Source: Candidatus Tumulicola scandinaviensis (GTDB taxonomy: Bacteria > Vulcanimicrobiota > Vulcanimicrobiia > Vulcanimicrobiales > Vulcanimicrobiaceae). From it: a stretch of 61,207 bases of DNA. Below are positions 1-9,010 of this stretch, piece after piece (the stretch's first letter is position 1; the number at the start of each line of letters is the position of its first letter). The notes beneath the pieces are model-generated. The model worked only from the letters and a program-made list of their open reading frames with translations, had not been told where the DNA came from and ran no database searches. The DNA is taken from the NCBI GenBank assembly GCA_003140835.1, contig PLLA01000125.1, positions 1 through 61,207 of the forward strand, written 5' to 3'. Position numbers and translations under genes: made by a program.

Positions 1-1110
1 CTCTTCATCGACGAGATCGGCGAGATGGATGCCGCGCTGCAATCCCGGATGCTCAAGGTGCTCGAAGACAAGCGCGTGTTCTTCGAATCGTCGTACTACG
101 ACGAGAGCGCGCCGAACGTTCCGGAGTACGTCAAACGGCTGTTCCGCGAAGGCGCGCCGGCAGATTTTATTCTGATCGGTGCGACCACGCGCGAACCCGA
201 AGACATCGATCCGGCCATCCGCTCGCGTTGTGCGGAAATTTTCTTTTCGCCGCTCACCCAGCATCAGGTGGTGTCGATCGTGCAAGGGGCGATCAAGCGC
301 CTCGCCTCGCGGGCCGTGCGCGGCGTTCCACGCCTGATCGCATCGTACACGATCGAAGGCCGCAAAGCGGTGCAGATCGTCGCCGATGCCTACGGCCAGG
401 CACTTTACCGGCTCTATCCGCGCAAACGTGCCGAGGTAACGAAGAATCCGGCGATAGGCGAGGACGACGTGCTGGCCGTCGTCCAGACGAGCCGTCTGGT
501 GCAGCACACGCTGGTGAAGGCGCGGGCCACGCGCGAAATCGGAAAAACCTTCGGACTGGGCGTTTTGCACTATCTCGGCAGCATCATCGAAATCGAAGCG
601 GTCGCGTTTCCGGCTTCCCAGCCCGGCAAAGGCACGATTCGATTTAACGATACGGCCGGAACGATGGCCAAGGATTCGGTCTTCAACGCGACCAGTGTCA
701 TGCGCGCGATTGCGGGCATCGATACTGCCGACTTCGACTTGCATATCAACATCGTCGGCGGCGGCAACATCGACGGTCCGTCGGCTGGGCTGGCGATCTT
801 TCTCGCGCTCTATTCGGCAATCACCAAAACGCCGCTGCCGCAGGACGTCGCGATCACCGGCGAGCTATCGATTCAAGGCAAAGTGCGTGCTGTCGGCGGC
901 ATCGTCGAAAAACTCTATGCGGCGCGCCAGTCGGGAATGCGGCGGGTGCTCGTTCCCAAGGAGAACGCTCGCGAAGTCGACGCTGCGCTGACCGGCATCG
1001 ACGTCGTGCCGGTCGCCCGCGTGGATCAGGTTTTGCGAGAACTGCATATGCACAGGCGGTCCACAAGGCGTTCACCGGCACCGCGCCGCAGAGCCGCACG
1101 ACGTCCGTGA
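1..1110 (+). CDS. LonB-type ATP-dependent protease, C-terminal part (5' truncated by window)
   Basis: The reading frame is open from base 1, so the gene begins upstream of the window. The first codons read LFIDEIGEMD, a Walker B segment of an AAA+ ATPase, followed by the sensor region (IGATTREPEDIDP, IRSRCAEI). The C-terminal half is a Lon S16 protease domain: the nucleophile Ser lies in GGNIDGPSAGLAI (about bases 763-800) and the Lys partner in GKVRAVGGI (about 880-905). A substrate-binding AAA+ module joined to a Ser/Lys protease fits LonB/LonC-like bacterial proteins, which degrade misfolded or regulatory proteins. A basic Arg-rich tail follows. The stop overlaps the DnaB start by 4 bp, so the two are likely co-translated. 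LonA is less likely because no N-terminal LAN domain can be seen here. Confidence 0.88.
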   Translation, partial: LFIDEIGEMDAALQSRMLKVLEDKRVFFESSYYDESAPNVPEYVKRLFREGAPADFILIGATTREPEDIDPAIRSRCAEIFFSPLTQHQVVSIVQGAIKRLASRAVRGVPRLIASYTIEGRKAVQIVADAYGQALYRLYPRKRAEVTKNPAIGEDDVLAVVQTSRLVQHTLVKARATREIGKTFGLGVLHYLGSIIEIEAVAFPASQPGKGTIRFNDTAGTMAKDSVFNATSVMRAIAGIDTADFDLHINIVGGGNIDGPSAGLAIFLALYSAITKTPLPQDVAITGELSIQGKVRAVGGIVEKLYAARQSGMRRVLVPKENAREVDAALTGIDVVPVARVDQVLRELHMHRRSTRRSPAPRRRAARRP

Positions 1111-2480
1111 GCGCACAACCCTTACCATCGCCGATCGACCGCATTCCGCCCCACAATCTGGAGGCGGAGATGGCCCTGCTCGGCTCGATTCTCGTCGACA
1201 AGGCGATGATGGGCGAGGTCGGGCAAGTGGTCAAATCGTCCGACTTCTACGCGCACGTGCACGAGACGATTTTTTCGGTACTCGTCTTCCTTTTCGAGCA
1301 CGACGAGCCGATCGATAAAATTACCGTCAGCGAAGAACTGCGCAACCGCGACGCACTCGATCGGGTCGGCGGTATCTCCTATATCAGCGCGCTGATGGAC
1401 ACGGTTCAGTCGGCCGCGTCGGCGCGCTACTACGCGACGATCATCAAAGAAAAGGCCTCGCTACGCGCGCTGATCAACGCCGGAACCCAAGTCACGCAGC
1501 TGGGCTATGAGGGCGAAGAAGACGTCGCGGGCTCGCTCGATCGGGCGCAGCAGCTGGTGTACACGATCGGCGAGGAGCGCGGAGCGAAGGAATTCAAGCC
1601 GGTCAAGAGCCTGCTGAAGGATGCGTTCGACAGCATCGATCGGCTCTACCATTTGCGCGGCGACCGCACCGGGCTGACCTCGGGCTTCGCCGACATCGAC
1701 GCGATGACGACCGGCTTCCAGCCCGGGAATTTCATCATCATCGCGGCCCGCCCGGGCATGGGTAAGACGTCGTTCGCTCTCAACATGGCCGTAGCCGCAG
1801 CCCGCGAAGCGGGCGAGCCTATCGCGTTCTTCTCGCTGGAAATGTCGAACAACGAGCTGATTCAGCGCCTGATTTGTTCGGAAGCCCGCATTTCGATGAA
1901 CGACATGCGGCGCGGCAACATCAAACCGCATCAGTGGGAGGGCATCTCCCGCGCGATGGAGACCCTCGACCACCTGCCGATCTATCTCGACGACGTCGGC
2001 GCGCTCACCGTAAGCGACGTGCGCAACCGCTGCCGGTTGTTGAAGAAAACCTCGGGCAGCGCGCTAGGTGCGATATTCATCGATTACTTGCAGCTCGTTC
2101 GGCCGGGCGTGTTGGCGCGCAACGCCAACCGCAACGAAGAGCTGTCGGAAATCTGCCGCACCCTTAAAATCACGGCCAAAGAGCTTGGCGTACCGATCGT
2201 CGCGCTCGCGCAACTCAATCGCGCCGTCGAGACGCGTCAGGAGAAGCGGCCGATGCTCGCCGACTTGCGGGACTCGGGCTCGATCGAACAGGAAGCCGAC
2301 GTCGTCGCGTTCCTGTTCCGCAATGGATACTACCATCCCGAAGCACCCGACGCCGACGTCACCGAGTTCATAATCTCCAAGCATCGCAACGGGCCGACCG
2401 GCGCGGTCCGGCTGCGTTTCCAGCCGGAGTACACGTTGTTCGTGCCGTATGGCGACGAATCGCACTTCCCGACGCCCTGA
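1107..2480 (+). CDS. dnaB: Replicative DNA helicase DnaB
   Basis: The product is 457 aa, a normal length for DnaB, with no intein. An N-terminal DnaB domain (PHNLEAEMALLGSIL, about residues 11-25) is followed by the RecA-like helicase domain with Walker A (ARPGMGKTSFALNMA, about 210-225), ARISMNDMRRG, Walker B (IFIDYLQLV) and the DLRDSGSIEQEAD motif. It unwinds DNA ahead of the fork as a hexamer. The GTG start overlaps the stop of the Lon-like gene (GTGA), which fixes the start and suggests coupling. Confidence 0.97.
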   Translation: MSAQPLPSPIDRIPPHNLEAEMALLGSILVDKAMMGEVGQVVKSSDFYAHVHETIFSVLVFLFEHDEPIDKITVSEELRNRDALDRVGGISYISALMDTVQSAASARYYATIIKEKASLRALINAGTQVTQLGYEGEEDVAGSLDRAQQLVYTIGEERGAKEFKPVKSLLKDAFDSIDRLYHLRGDRTGLTSGFADIDAMTTGFQPGNFIIIAARPGMGKTSFALNMAVAAAREAGEPIAFFSLEMSNNELIQRLICSEARISMNDMRRGNIKPHQWEGISRAMETLDHLPIYLDDVGALTVSDVRNRCRLLKKTSGSALGAIFIDYLQLVRPGVLARNANRNEELSEICRTLKITAKELGVPIVALAQLNRAVETRQEKRPMLADLRDSGSIEQEADVVAFLFRNGYYHPEAPDADVTEFIISKHRNGPTGAVRLRFQPEYTLFVPYGDESHFPTP

Positions 2481-2490
2481 CCCCCGTTTC

Positions 2491-2530
2491 TCATCCTGAG
2501 CGAAGGCGCGCAGCGCCGTAGTCGAAGGAC
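2491..2530. repeat. Intergenic palindromic repeat-like element (CATCCTGAGC type)
   Basis: In the gap between convergent dnaB and a YbjN-like gene there is TCATCCTGAGCGAAGG, then GCGC-GCAGCGC, then GTCGAAGGAC. The same CTGAGCGG/CTCAGGATGAC flavour occurs at 59822-59854 and, degenerate, near 21285-21302, always at gene 3' ends. Similar short elements are dispersed in many GC-rich genomes. Calling it a genome-wide repeat is inference, because only three related copies are visible here. Confidence 0.4.
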
Positions 2531-2537
2531 GTGCTTC

Positions 2538-2948
2538 CTAGGCGTGGTCTTCGCGTAAATCGCTAAAGAACTCGATGGCGGTATCGCGGAGAGCGTCGAG
2601 CAGCCGGCCGAAGTGCGGACGAATCTCGTCGGCGCTGCTGACGCAAAGCTCTACGGTGAACAGTGCGTCGCGTTCTTCGTCCCAAATTGCGGTCTTTACG
2701 AATTTTTTGCGTACGTTGAGTGCATTGGCGGCGACGCTGGCTTCTTGCAGCTCGACGTCGGCCGGAAGGGCCCAGCCAGATCCGATCATTACGAAGTTCG
2801 GATCGTCGCGATAGCCTACCACGAAATACCGGTCGCCTTCGCTCTTGAACGTGATCCTCAACGCTTCTTCGTCGTTGTCGCGCGTAAACAGGAGTCCCTC
2901 GTCTTCGATGGCCGCCTCGATCGGCACCAAATGATCGGCTTCGTTCAT
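2538..2948 (-). CDS. YbjN-like / type III chaperone-fold small protein
   Basis: A 136-aa acidic soluble protein with no signal peptide. Alternating strands and a terminal helix (FKSEGDRYFVVGYRDD, RKKFVKTAIWDEE, then a helix ending FFSDLRED) resemble the YbjN/T3SS-chaperone-like fold. Its ATG overlaps the stop of the upstream gene (ATGA), and that neighbour looks like a paralogue, so the two are probably co-expressed and may interact. No catalytic motif is visible. The family assignment rests on pattern only. Confidence 0.6.
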   Translation of the reverse strand: MNEADHLVPIEAAIEDEGLLFTRDNDEEALRITFKSEGDRYFVVGYRDDPNFVMIGSGWALPADVELQEASVAANALNVRKKFVKTAIWDEERDALFTVELCVSSADEIRPHFGRLLDALRDTAIEFFSDLREDHA

Positions 2949-3406
2949 CGATCGCCCTTCATGAACTGACGAATGAACTTATCCGCCGCGGCCTTGCTTT
3001 CGCTGCGGTCGACCATGCGCTCGACCGCGCCGGTGCCGGAGTCGCGCAGCCGGCCGACGATCTCCCAAAAATTCTCGAGAAACGCCTCGACGTCCAGGGC
3101 GTCGTATTCGACCGTTGCGATGAAGATGGTATCGTCGTGCGCGAGCGTAAACCGCGTCTCCGGAAAATCGACTTCGACGTCGCGAAGCGCGTCACTCGCT
3201 TGCGTGCGATCGCGCACTTCGGTGGGCACTTCGTACGCCGTCGATAGGCTGAAGCGTTGCGGGTCCGCGTCGGAAACCGCAACGGAAAACGTTTGACCGC
3301 GCGTGCGGAACACCAACTCGGCGAGTTCTTCGGTGTCGCCGACGGCGGCCGTCTCGACGCGATGCCCCTCGCCTTCGATGAAGCGCGCGATCCTGTCCCG
3401 AACCAC
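2945..3406 (-). CDS. Second YbjN-like small protein
   Basis: A 153-aa acidic protein beginning at a GTG (VVRDRIARF) two bases after the stop of the gamma carbonic anhydrase gene. AGGAG lies about 13 bases upstream of that GTG. The domain pattern (FSVAVSDADPQRFSL, FTLAHDDTIFIATVEYDA, a C-terminal helix) matches its downstream neighbour, with which it overlaps by 4 bp. Longer versions of this frame would run far into the carbonic anhydrase gene and are unlikely. The function is unknown, perhaps chaperone-like. Confidence 0.6.
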   Translation of the reverse strand: MVRDRIARFIEGEGHRVETAAVGDTEELAELVFRTRGQTFSVAVSDADPQRFSLSTAYEVPTEVRDRTQASDALRDVEVDFPETRFTLAHDDTIFIATVEYDALDVEAFLENFWEIVGRLRDSGTGAVERMVDRSESKAAADKFIRQFMKGDR

Positions 3407-3408
3407 GG

Positions 3409-3951
3409 CTAGATCCGTGTCTCCTGATCCTCCACGGCTCCGATACTCTGGGCGAGATACGCGCGCGAAAGGCGCACGTATTCGCTTGCGGAGATCTCGA
3501 TCCAGCCGGCGGCTACGCCTTCGAGCGCTTTCTTCACTTTCGCGGGTGCACCGGCTGCCATCACGCGCGCCGGAATTTCCATCCGTTCGCCAACCACACT
3601 TCCGGCGGCGATCAGCGCACCCTCGCCGATCGTGCAGCCGTTGAGCAGCGTCGAGTTGCTGCCGATAAGCGCGAATTGCTTGATATCGCAATCTTCCATA
3701 ACGGCCGCATGGCCGATGGTGACGTCGTCACCGATAAGCGTCGCACCGTGCTCGCTGACGTGCACGACCGCGTTGTCTTGAATCGACGTTCGAGCCCCAA
3801 CGCGGATGGGACCGTTGTCCGCGCGCAGAACAGCGCCGAACCAAACGCTCGATTCGGGTCCGATTTCCACGTCGCCGATGAGCACCGCCGTCGGCGCCAC
3901 GAACGCCGACGGGTCGACCCTCGGCTGCTTGCCTCGAAATGGAATGAGCAT
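3409..3951 (-). CDS. Gamma carbonic anhydrase family protein (left-handed beta-helix)
   Basis: A 180-aa hexapeptide-repeat protein starting MLIPFRGKQPRV. It shows the typical order of YrdA/PaaY/CamH-like proteins: VDPSAFVAPTAVLIGDVEIG, SSVWFGAVLRAD, TSIQDNAVVHVS, VTIGHAAVMEDC, LIGSNSTLLNG, IGEGALIAAGSVVG. Candidate Zn-binding His residues lie in VVHVSEHG and IGHAAV. Members are trimeric carbonic anhydrases or related hydrolases/acyltransferases. It heads a three-gene minus-strand run with the two YbjN-like genes. Longer upstream starts lack conserved sequence. Confidence 0.85.
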   Translation of the reverse strand: MLIPFRGKQPRVDPSAFVAPTAVLIGDVEIGPESSVWFGAVLRADNGPIRVGARTSIQDNAVVHVSEHGATLIGDDVTIGHAAVMEDCDIKQFALIGSNSTLLNGCTIGEGALIAAGSVVGERMEIPARVMAAGAPAKVKKALEGVAAGWIEISASEYVRLSRAYLAQSIGAVEDQETRI

Positions 3952-3991
3952 ACGCCATGCTTCGCAGCGTGCGGCGTCGAACCTCGCGCGC

Positions 3992-4267
3992 ATGCACCGG
4001 CACCAGACTCCGTTACGTGGCGTCAAGGCAATTCCGCATCCAAAACCCGACGATCCCAACTACACGGCCGTCAACTATGCGTACGCACAGCGTGAAGGCC
4101 ATATCCACGAAGTCGTCGAGGTCAGCGGGCGTCAGCTAGCCAAAGTCGGGTTTTCCGATCGGAAGATCGTGTACTATTTTCTCGACGACCTGGAACTTGA
4201 CGAGCGCGCGAAACGCGGCACGTTTCACGATACCGACGTACAGCGCGGCCGCGAGGAGCGCGCCTAG
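3992..4267 (+). CDS. Hypothetical small protein (91 aa)
   Basis: A short, charged, soluble protein starting MHRHQTPLRG and divergent from the carbonic anhydrase gene, with only 40 bp between starts. The core (NYTAVNYAYAQREGHIHEVVEV, VGFSDRKIVYYFLDDLELDE) reads like real protein, but I recognise no family. The ribosome-binding site is weak, so the start is uncertain. Confidence 0.5.
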   Translation: MHRHQTPLRGVKAIPHPKPDDPNYTAVNYAYAQREGHIHEVVEVSGRQLAKVGFSDRKIVYYFLDDLELDERAKRGTFHDTDVQRGREERA

Positions 4268-4276
4268 CTCCGGCGT

Positions 4277-4924
4277 TTAGGGCTTTACCGTTGGGTTCTT
4301 ATCGGCGAAGGCGCCTTTCGGATTGGGCTTTACCCACACGATCAGATCCCAGACTGCCGGGAAGTGAAAGATGGTGACGACGTTCGCGGCGTTGGATACC
4401 TTCTTCATGGCGACGAGCGTTTGCGCGCTCGGATGCTCCGGATCGCCGCCGGCGGCGGCATACTTCTTGTCCCACGCCCACTGATCGTAGGTAAACTTGC
4501 CGGTCGCCGGATCTTTGGTTACCCAGTGGATGTGTCCGTCGAACTCGACCCATCGGCCGGAGTTGACGCCCCACACGGTCGGACGCGCGGCGCCGGGGCT
4601 ATAGAGCACCGAGTAGTCGGCCCCGAGCAGTTGCCCGTTCTTGTCGTACCACAGTTGGCTGGGGTGACGAATGTCGGTCGACACCCATTGCATATCGGCG
4701 TAACTGATCGCGCCGGTGTCGTCTTCCTCGGTGTACCGAACGTAGCCGGCCTTTTCGGCGTCGGCCGCCGTGGGGAAGCGCTTCATCAGGTCGGCTTGGA
4801 TCGACGAAACGAAGGTGTTCTCGGCCGCATTCGTGGGGCCGGAGTAGGTGGCGTCCTGGTCCGCCAGCGCAAACGCCGGCGTGGCGACGGCCAAGAGCAT
4901 GGCAAAAATCGCGGCGAATTTCAT
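4277..4924 (-). CDS. Hypothetical secreted protein
   Basis: A 215-aa protein with a clear Sec signal peptide (MKFAAIFAMLLAVATPAFA, cut after AFA). The mature part is rich in aromatic residues (WYDKNGQLLGADYSVLYS, WGVNSGRWVEFDGHIHWV) and has a His-containing patch near the C-terminus (VVTIFHFPAVWDLIVWVKPN). No Cys-based or hydrolase motif is visible. I do not recognise the family. A start five codons upstream (MMVDAMK) is possible, but the shorter start gives a better signal peptide. Confidence 0.65.
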   Translation of the reverse strand: MKFAAIFAMLLAVATPAFALADQDATYSGPTNAAENTFVSSIQADLMKRFPTAADAEKAGYVRYTEEDDTGAISYADMQWVSTDIRHPSQLWYDKNGQLLGADYSVLYSPGAARPTVWGVNSGRWVEFDGHIHWVTKDPATGKFTYDQWAWDKKYAAAGGDPEHPSAQTLVAMKKVSNAANVVTIFHFPAVWDLIVWVKPNPKGAFADKNPTVKP

Positions 4925-5068
4925 AGCATCAACCATCATAACCCCGCGGCGGGCGTAGCGTCATCAGGATTCCATCAAAAGCGCCCGGGCCGTCCGAACG
5001 GCAGGGTTTGACCTCGAACCGGGTGGAACCAGGGTCGGCGGCAATTCCGACTCCGCCAGCGTACCCGC

Positions 5069-5143
5069 GCCGACGTAGCTCAGCGGTAGAGCAATTGTTT
5101 CGTAAACAATAGGTCGCCGGTTCAATCCCGGCCGTCGGCTCCA
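5069..5143 (+). tRNA. tRNA-Thr (anticodon CGT)
   Basis: A cloverleaf can be folded by hand. The acceptor stem GCCGACG pairs with CGTCGGC, the D-arm is GCTCAGCGGTAGAGC, the anticodon stem ATTGT/ACAAT encloses the loop TTCGTAA, and the T-arm is GCCGGTTCAATCCCGGC. A CCA end is encoded (5141-5143). Anticodon CGT at 5101-5103 reads ACG (Thr). Confidence 0.96.
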
Positions 5144-5145
5144 CG

Positions 5146-5180
5146 ATAAAACCTTACAATGTAGGGTTTTATTATTTTTT
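5146..5180 (+). terminator. Rho-independent terminator of tRNA-Thr
   Basis: Three bases after the CCA end there is a 10-bp hairpin (AAAACCTTAC / GTAGGGTTTT, one G:T wobble, loop AAT) followed by ATTATTTTTT. This fits an intrinsic terminator for the tRNA transcript. Confidence 0.85.
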
Positions 5181-5240
5181 ACACCGAGATGAAAAACGTC
5201 TCCAGGCCGATTCCGGGCGGCCAACGGTGACCAGCGCGCG

Positions 5241-5943
5241 TCAGGGGTGATGAGCGGCCATCGCGGGGCGCTCCTTTGCTCCCATGACGATCAGCCATAA
5301 CACGATCGCAACTTCGCCAAACTGCAACGGGAGCGCGACATTCGCTGCGATGTCCGCATACTGCGGCAGGAGTACGCCGGCGACGTTCTGCGCCAAATAG
5401 GCGCCGCCGTTCAAAACGAGCCAAGCGCCGAGAATGCGCGGGAGAAAGCTCGACTTATAGACGAGAATTGCAAACGGTAAGAGCCACAGGCCCCAAGAAA
5501 ACTTCGTTGACGACCACCCCATAGTGGTGCAAGTCGAGATACTGCATCACCATCGCGTCGCGTTACGATTGCGCGAACGCCGCCACGAAACCAGTTCCGC
5601 GGGCGAACGCCAATGCCCCGAAGTCATTGAGGGTGTTGATGAAGTACGTCGGAACGTCGGCCATCCCCAAGATGACCATGATAAGAGCTAAGGTGCGGCC
5701 GACGCCGTTGGGCAAACGGTACAGCGCGAGCATGACGAAGATCTCTACGGTCGCCGTCAGCAGATCCGCGAAGACGCCGATGCGGAACAGCTGTTCGTGC
5801 GAGGCGATGTTGTGCGCCGTCGCGGCCGCATTTCCGGTCACGAACAAGGCGTTCGGGATGTGGAGTAAACGGATGGGGCCGAGGAGGACCACTGCGAGAT
5901 ATAGCAGGCCGGCGATTCTCGCGTCCTTACTTAGCGAACTCAA
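5241..5943 (-). pseudogene. DUF4386-family membrane protein, broken by a stop codon and a frameshift
   Basis: The N-terminal part (5563-5943: MSSLSKDARIAGLLYLAVV, FADLLTATVEIFVMLALYRL) and the C-terminal part (SWGLWLLPFAILVYKSSFLPRILGAW) together make one DUF4386-type multi-helix membrane protein of about 230 aa. They are separated by an in-frame TAA at 5563-5565. Reading through that stop continues sensibly (VMQYLDLHHYGVVVNEVF) until a frameshift near the A-run at 5497-5502. Two independent lesions favour a true pseudogene over one sequencing error. The family is found in many soil bacteria and its function is unknown. Confidence 0.75.
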
Positions 5944-5966
5944 CGGAGCAGGCTCGACCGAATGCG

Positions 5967-6446
5967 TTATTTTTTGACGGCGCCGACTTCGGCGGCGATT
6001 ACGGCGCTCGCCTTATTTCCCCACGACGTGCGAATGAAGGTGACCACGCCGGCGACCGCATCGTCGGAGAGCTGCGTTGCCCACGGCGGCATGATGCCGT
6101 TGAACGCATCCGGACCGACCATGATTTTCCCGCTGAGCCCGTACTTCACGATGTGAATCACTTTTTTCGGATCGCCGGTGACGACCGGATTTCCCGCCAG
6201 CGGTGGGAACGAGCCGGTCAGGCCCTTACCACTTGCTTGATGGCAACTCGCGCAGTTGGCGGTATAAGCCGTCTCGCCGGCCGAAGCCGCAGCGGTCGTC
6301 ACCGCCGCGGAGGTCGCGGCCATCGGCGCCGACGATCCCTCGGCATTGGAGGTTTCGCTCGAGCTCGTCGACGTGTTGGATTTCGCGCACGCACTCACGG
6401 CGAGCGCCATCGTCAGTCCCAAAGCAACGAATTGAAGAAAACGCAT
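5967..6446 (-). CDS. Cytochrome c lipoprotein
   Basis: A 159-aa protein with a lipoprotein signal (ALAVSAC, Cys about residue 20), a low-complexity Ser/Ala/Thr linker, and a single c-type haem domain with CASCH (about residue 70) and a distal methionine candidate in GIMPPW. Such small monohaem cytochromes shuttle electrons on the outer face of the cytoplasmic membrane. The start MRFLQFVALG gives the signal peptide; longer frames upstream are Arg-rich shadow sequence. No oxidase genes are adjacent. Confidence 0.9.
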   Translation of the reverse strand: MRFLQFVALGLTMALAVSACAKSNTSTSSSETSNAEGSSAPMAATSAAVTTAAASAGETAYTANCASCHQASGKGLTGSFPPLAGNPVVTGDPKKVIHIVKYGLSGKIMVGPDAFNGIMPPWATQLSDDAVAGVVTFIRTSWGNKASAVIAAEVGAVKK

Positions 6447-6514
6447 GATGCCGGGATTAGACCGCGCTCCGACGATTCCTCGCTCGCGGCGCGATCCGGA
6501 TCGATAAGGCGCGA

Positions 6515-6982
6515 TCAGCTCGGAACGAAGCGCAGCGCCAAACCGTCGATGCAATAGCGTAGATGCGTCGGCGCCGGTCCGTCGTCGAACAGGTGGCCCA
6601 GATGTCCGCCGCACTGCCGGCAGTGCACTTCGGTTCGTTCTTCGATGAGCGCGTAGTCGGATTGTTTGCGGATCGCGTTGGGAAGCACGTCCCAAAACGA
6701 CGGCCATCCGTCGCCGCTGTCGTATTTCGTTTTCGAACTGAAGACGGCCAACTCGCATCCGGCGCAGCGGTAGGTGCCGGCGCGCGTCTCGGCGATGAGC
6801 GGACTCGAATTCGCCGGTTCGGTCCCGCCTTCGCGAAGAATTTCAAACCGTGCCGGCCCGAGCAACGCGCGCCATTGGGCATCGCTGTGTGTGACGGCAT
6901 ACCCTTGCGAACCGAGCGCGCGCATCGCCGAACCCGCGATTGCCAGCCCGGCGAGGTTGGCAACGAACGCAGCCCGTTTCAC
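6515..6982 (-). CDS. msrB: Peptide-methionine (R)-S-oxide reductase MsrB, probably exported
   Basis: A 155-aa MsrB. Zn-binding pairs CAGC and CRQC are present, with the W-P-S-F motif ([11 protein letters not shown]) and the catalytic Cys in [11 protein letters not shown]. Residues 1-20 ([19 protein letters not shown]) look like a signal peptide or Tat-less leader, so the enzyme may repair periplasmic proteins. Its GTG start overlaps the msrA stop by 4 bp (GTGA), which defines the start and gives an msrA-msrB operon. Confidence 0.92.
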   Translation of the reverse strand: MKRAAFVANLAGLAIAGSAMRALGSQGYAVTHSDAQWRALLGPARFEILREGGTEPANSSPLIAETRAGTYRCAGCELAVFSSKTKYDSGDGWPSFWDVLPNAIRKQSDYALIEERTEVHCRQCGGHLGHLFDDGPAPTHLRYCIDGLALRFVPS

Positions 6983-7476
6983 GAGAGGTTCACCGTCGGA
7001 ACGTGACACGCGGCCCGGCCATTTTTTTCGGCATAGCGCTGATGGTATTCTTCGGCTCGCCAAAACGCCGGCGCTTCGACGATCTCCGTGACGATCGGGC
7101 GCCGCTGGTTGTGCTGTTCGGCGTCGCGCGATGCGATAGCGGCGCGCATCTGCTCGGGCGAATGGGTAAAAATCGCCGAGCGATACTGATCGCCGACGTC
7201 GGGGCCCTGGCGATTGAGCTGCGTGGGATCGTGAATACTCCAGAAAGCGTGGAGCAGTTGATCGTAGCTGACGCGCGACGGATCGAACGTTACTTCTACC
7301 GCTTCGGCATGACCGGTACGGTGGCCGCACACGTCGCGGTACGTCGGACGCTCGGTGCTACCGCCGATGTAGCCGGAAACGGCGTCGATGACGCCGGGAA
7401 TCTGCCGAAATGCGGCTTCAACGCCCCAGAAGCAGCCGGCGGCAAAGGTTGCGGTTTGGGTGGCGGAAGGGTTCAT
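6979..7476 (-). CDS. msrA: Peptide-methionine (S)-S-oxide reductase MsrA
   Basis: A 165-aa MsrA with the catalytic GCFWG motif (about residues 14-18), [15 protein letters not shown], the [14 protein letters not shown] motif and the C-terminal AEEYHQRY segment. It reduces the S epimer of methionine sulfoxide. It lies upstream of and overlaps msrB. Unlike MsrB it has no signal peptide, so the pair may act in different compartments. Confidence 0.95.
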   Translation of the reverse strand: MNPSATQTATFAAGCFWGVEAAFRQIPGVIDAVSGYIGGSTERPTYRDVCGHRTGHAEAVEVTFDPSRVSYDQLLHAFWSIHDPTQLNRQGPDVGDQYRSAIFTHSPEQMRAAIASRDAEQHNQRRPIVTEIVEAPAFWRAEEYHQRYAEKNGRAACHVPTVNLS

Positions 7477-7513
7477 ACACTCAAATAACGCCGGCCGGGG
7501 ACTTCTGGATGCG

Positions 7514-9010
7514 TTATTGGCTGACTGCCGCCGTCAAGATCGCGGCGCGCGCGGCGTCGAGCGCGTTGCGCGCATCGGCCGTCGGATCCATCCAGTCGTT
7601 CACCATCAACGCAAACGTCACGGTTCCGCCGCGGCGCGTTCGCGCGTAACCGGCCAGCAAGCGTGCGTGGTTGGTCGTGCCGGTCTTGGCGTAGACGGCT
7701 CCTACGAGCGGTGGCCGGGTAAAGGTCGAGCGCAGCGTTCCGCTCGTTCCCGCGACTGCCAGCGCGCTGAGGACGGTATCGCGTTGAGGGCTGCGCCAGT
7801 CCGACTGCAAGACGGCCACCAGCGCGCGCGGCGTGATGCGATCGTACGCCGACAGACCGGAACCGTCGGCGATCGTCATCGTCGTGGGGTCGACGCCGAT
7901 CGATCGCAGCCAATCGGTTTCGTTAGAAATTCCGCGCGAGCGCGTATCGCCGCCGCGCGCGTCGCCGGGAATCTGGTGCAGCCGCGCTTCGCTGCCGAGT
8001 TCTTCCAGCAGCTGCTCGCCGATGAGGTTTCGGCTGGGCGGCCAGAAGTCGCGCAGCAGCAAGGCCAGCGGTTTCGATCGGTGCGACCAGAGGAGCGTCG
8101 CCCCCGGCGGCGCCGGGGCGAAGCGAACGCCGCCACCCACGTTCACGCCGTGCGACTCGAGCGCCTTGCGAAACAGGTCAACCGCGTACTCTGCCGGGTC
8201 GGGAACGGCCGGCTCCAAGTCGTCCGATAGCGGCGCGCCCAGCGGATAGCTTCCGGTTACGCGAATCGCTCGCGGCCCGTCCCACGGCCGCTCGAGGTCG
8301 GTCTCGTCGTCGCCGCCGCGCGCGCCCGTGGCCGTCGCATTTTCGACGACAAACGCATCGGATGCCGGCGATATTTGGAGAATAGCCGGTACTCCTGTAG
8401 AATCGCCCGGCGCAATGCGAAGGTGCGCGACGTTGAGATCGACGCACAGTGCGCCGGGCACGGCTGCATATTCGTACGGAATGTCGTCGATCGCCCAGCC
8501 GGGCGGATACCGCGCCGCGTCGTAACGCGACGCGTCGCCGATTACCGTTCCCGACACGTTCCGGATGCCGGCGGACTGCACCGCCGCGGCCGCAGCGTTC
8601 AAGTCGGCGACGGACAGCTGCGCGTCGCCGCCGCCCCGCAAATAGAGGTCGCCTTGGAGCGTGCCGTCCGCAATCGTTCCCGCCGCGTCGACGTCGGTTG
8701 AAAACGTGAAGGCTGGACCCAGGCGCGTTAACGCCGCGGAGCCTACGACGAGTTTAAGCGTCGAAGCCGGAACGAAATCGTCGTCGGCGTCGCGTGCGTA
8801 GAGAACGGCGCCGCTCGAGGCATCGACGAGCAGCACGCCGACGTGGGCACCCTTGAACGTCGGCGACGCCAGTGCCGCCTCGATGGAATGTCGCATACGC
8901 TCCGGTTGTGCCGAACTCACCGGAAGCGGCGCGGATGCGGAAGCTGCGGTCGCCGTCAAGAATGCGAAAGCGGACGTGGCGGCCAAGGCCGCCGGCGACC
9001 GGCGCGGCAC
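7514..9010 (-). CDS. dacB: D-alanyl-D-alanine carboxypeptidase/endopeptidase (PBP4, DacB family)
   Basis: A 498-aa S13 peptidase with a signal peptide (about residues 1-28, ending ATAASASA). The three penicillin-binding motifs are present: SxxK in [10 protein letters not shown], SxN in SRNLIGEQ, and KTG in [13 protein letters not shown]. The large insertion between SxxK and SxN is typical of PBP4. It trims or cleaves peptidoglycan crosslinks in the periplasm. The GTG start shares one base with the stop of manA (TAGTG). Confidence 0.92.
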   Translation of the reverse strand: MPRRSPAALAATSAFAFLTATAASASAPLPVSSAQPERMRHSIEAALASPTFKGAHVGVLLVDASSGAVLYARDADDDFVPASTLKLVVGSAALTRLGPAFTFSTDVDAAGTIADGTLQGDLYLRGGGDAQLSVADLNAAAAAVQSAGIRNVSGTVIGDASRYDAARYPPGWAIDDIPYEYAAVPGALCVDLNVAHLRIAPGDSTGVPAILQISPASDAFVVENATATGARGGDDETDLERPWDGPRAIRVTGSYPLGAPLSDDLEPAVPDPAEYAVDLFRKALESHGVNVGGGVRFAPAPPGATLLWSHRSKPLALLLRDFWPPSRNLIGEQLLEELGSEARLHQIPGDARGGDTRSRGISNETDWLRSIGVDPTTMTIADGSGLSAYDRITPRALVAVLQSDWRSPQRDTVLSALAVAGTSGTLRSTFTRPPLVGAVYAKTGTTNHARLLAGYARTRRGGTVTFALMVNDWMDPTADARNALDAARAAILTAAVSQ

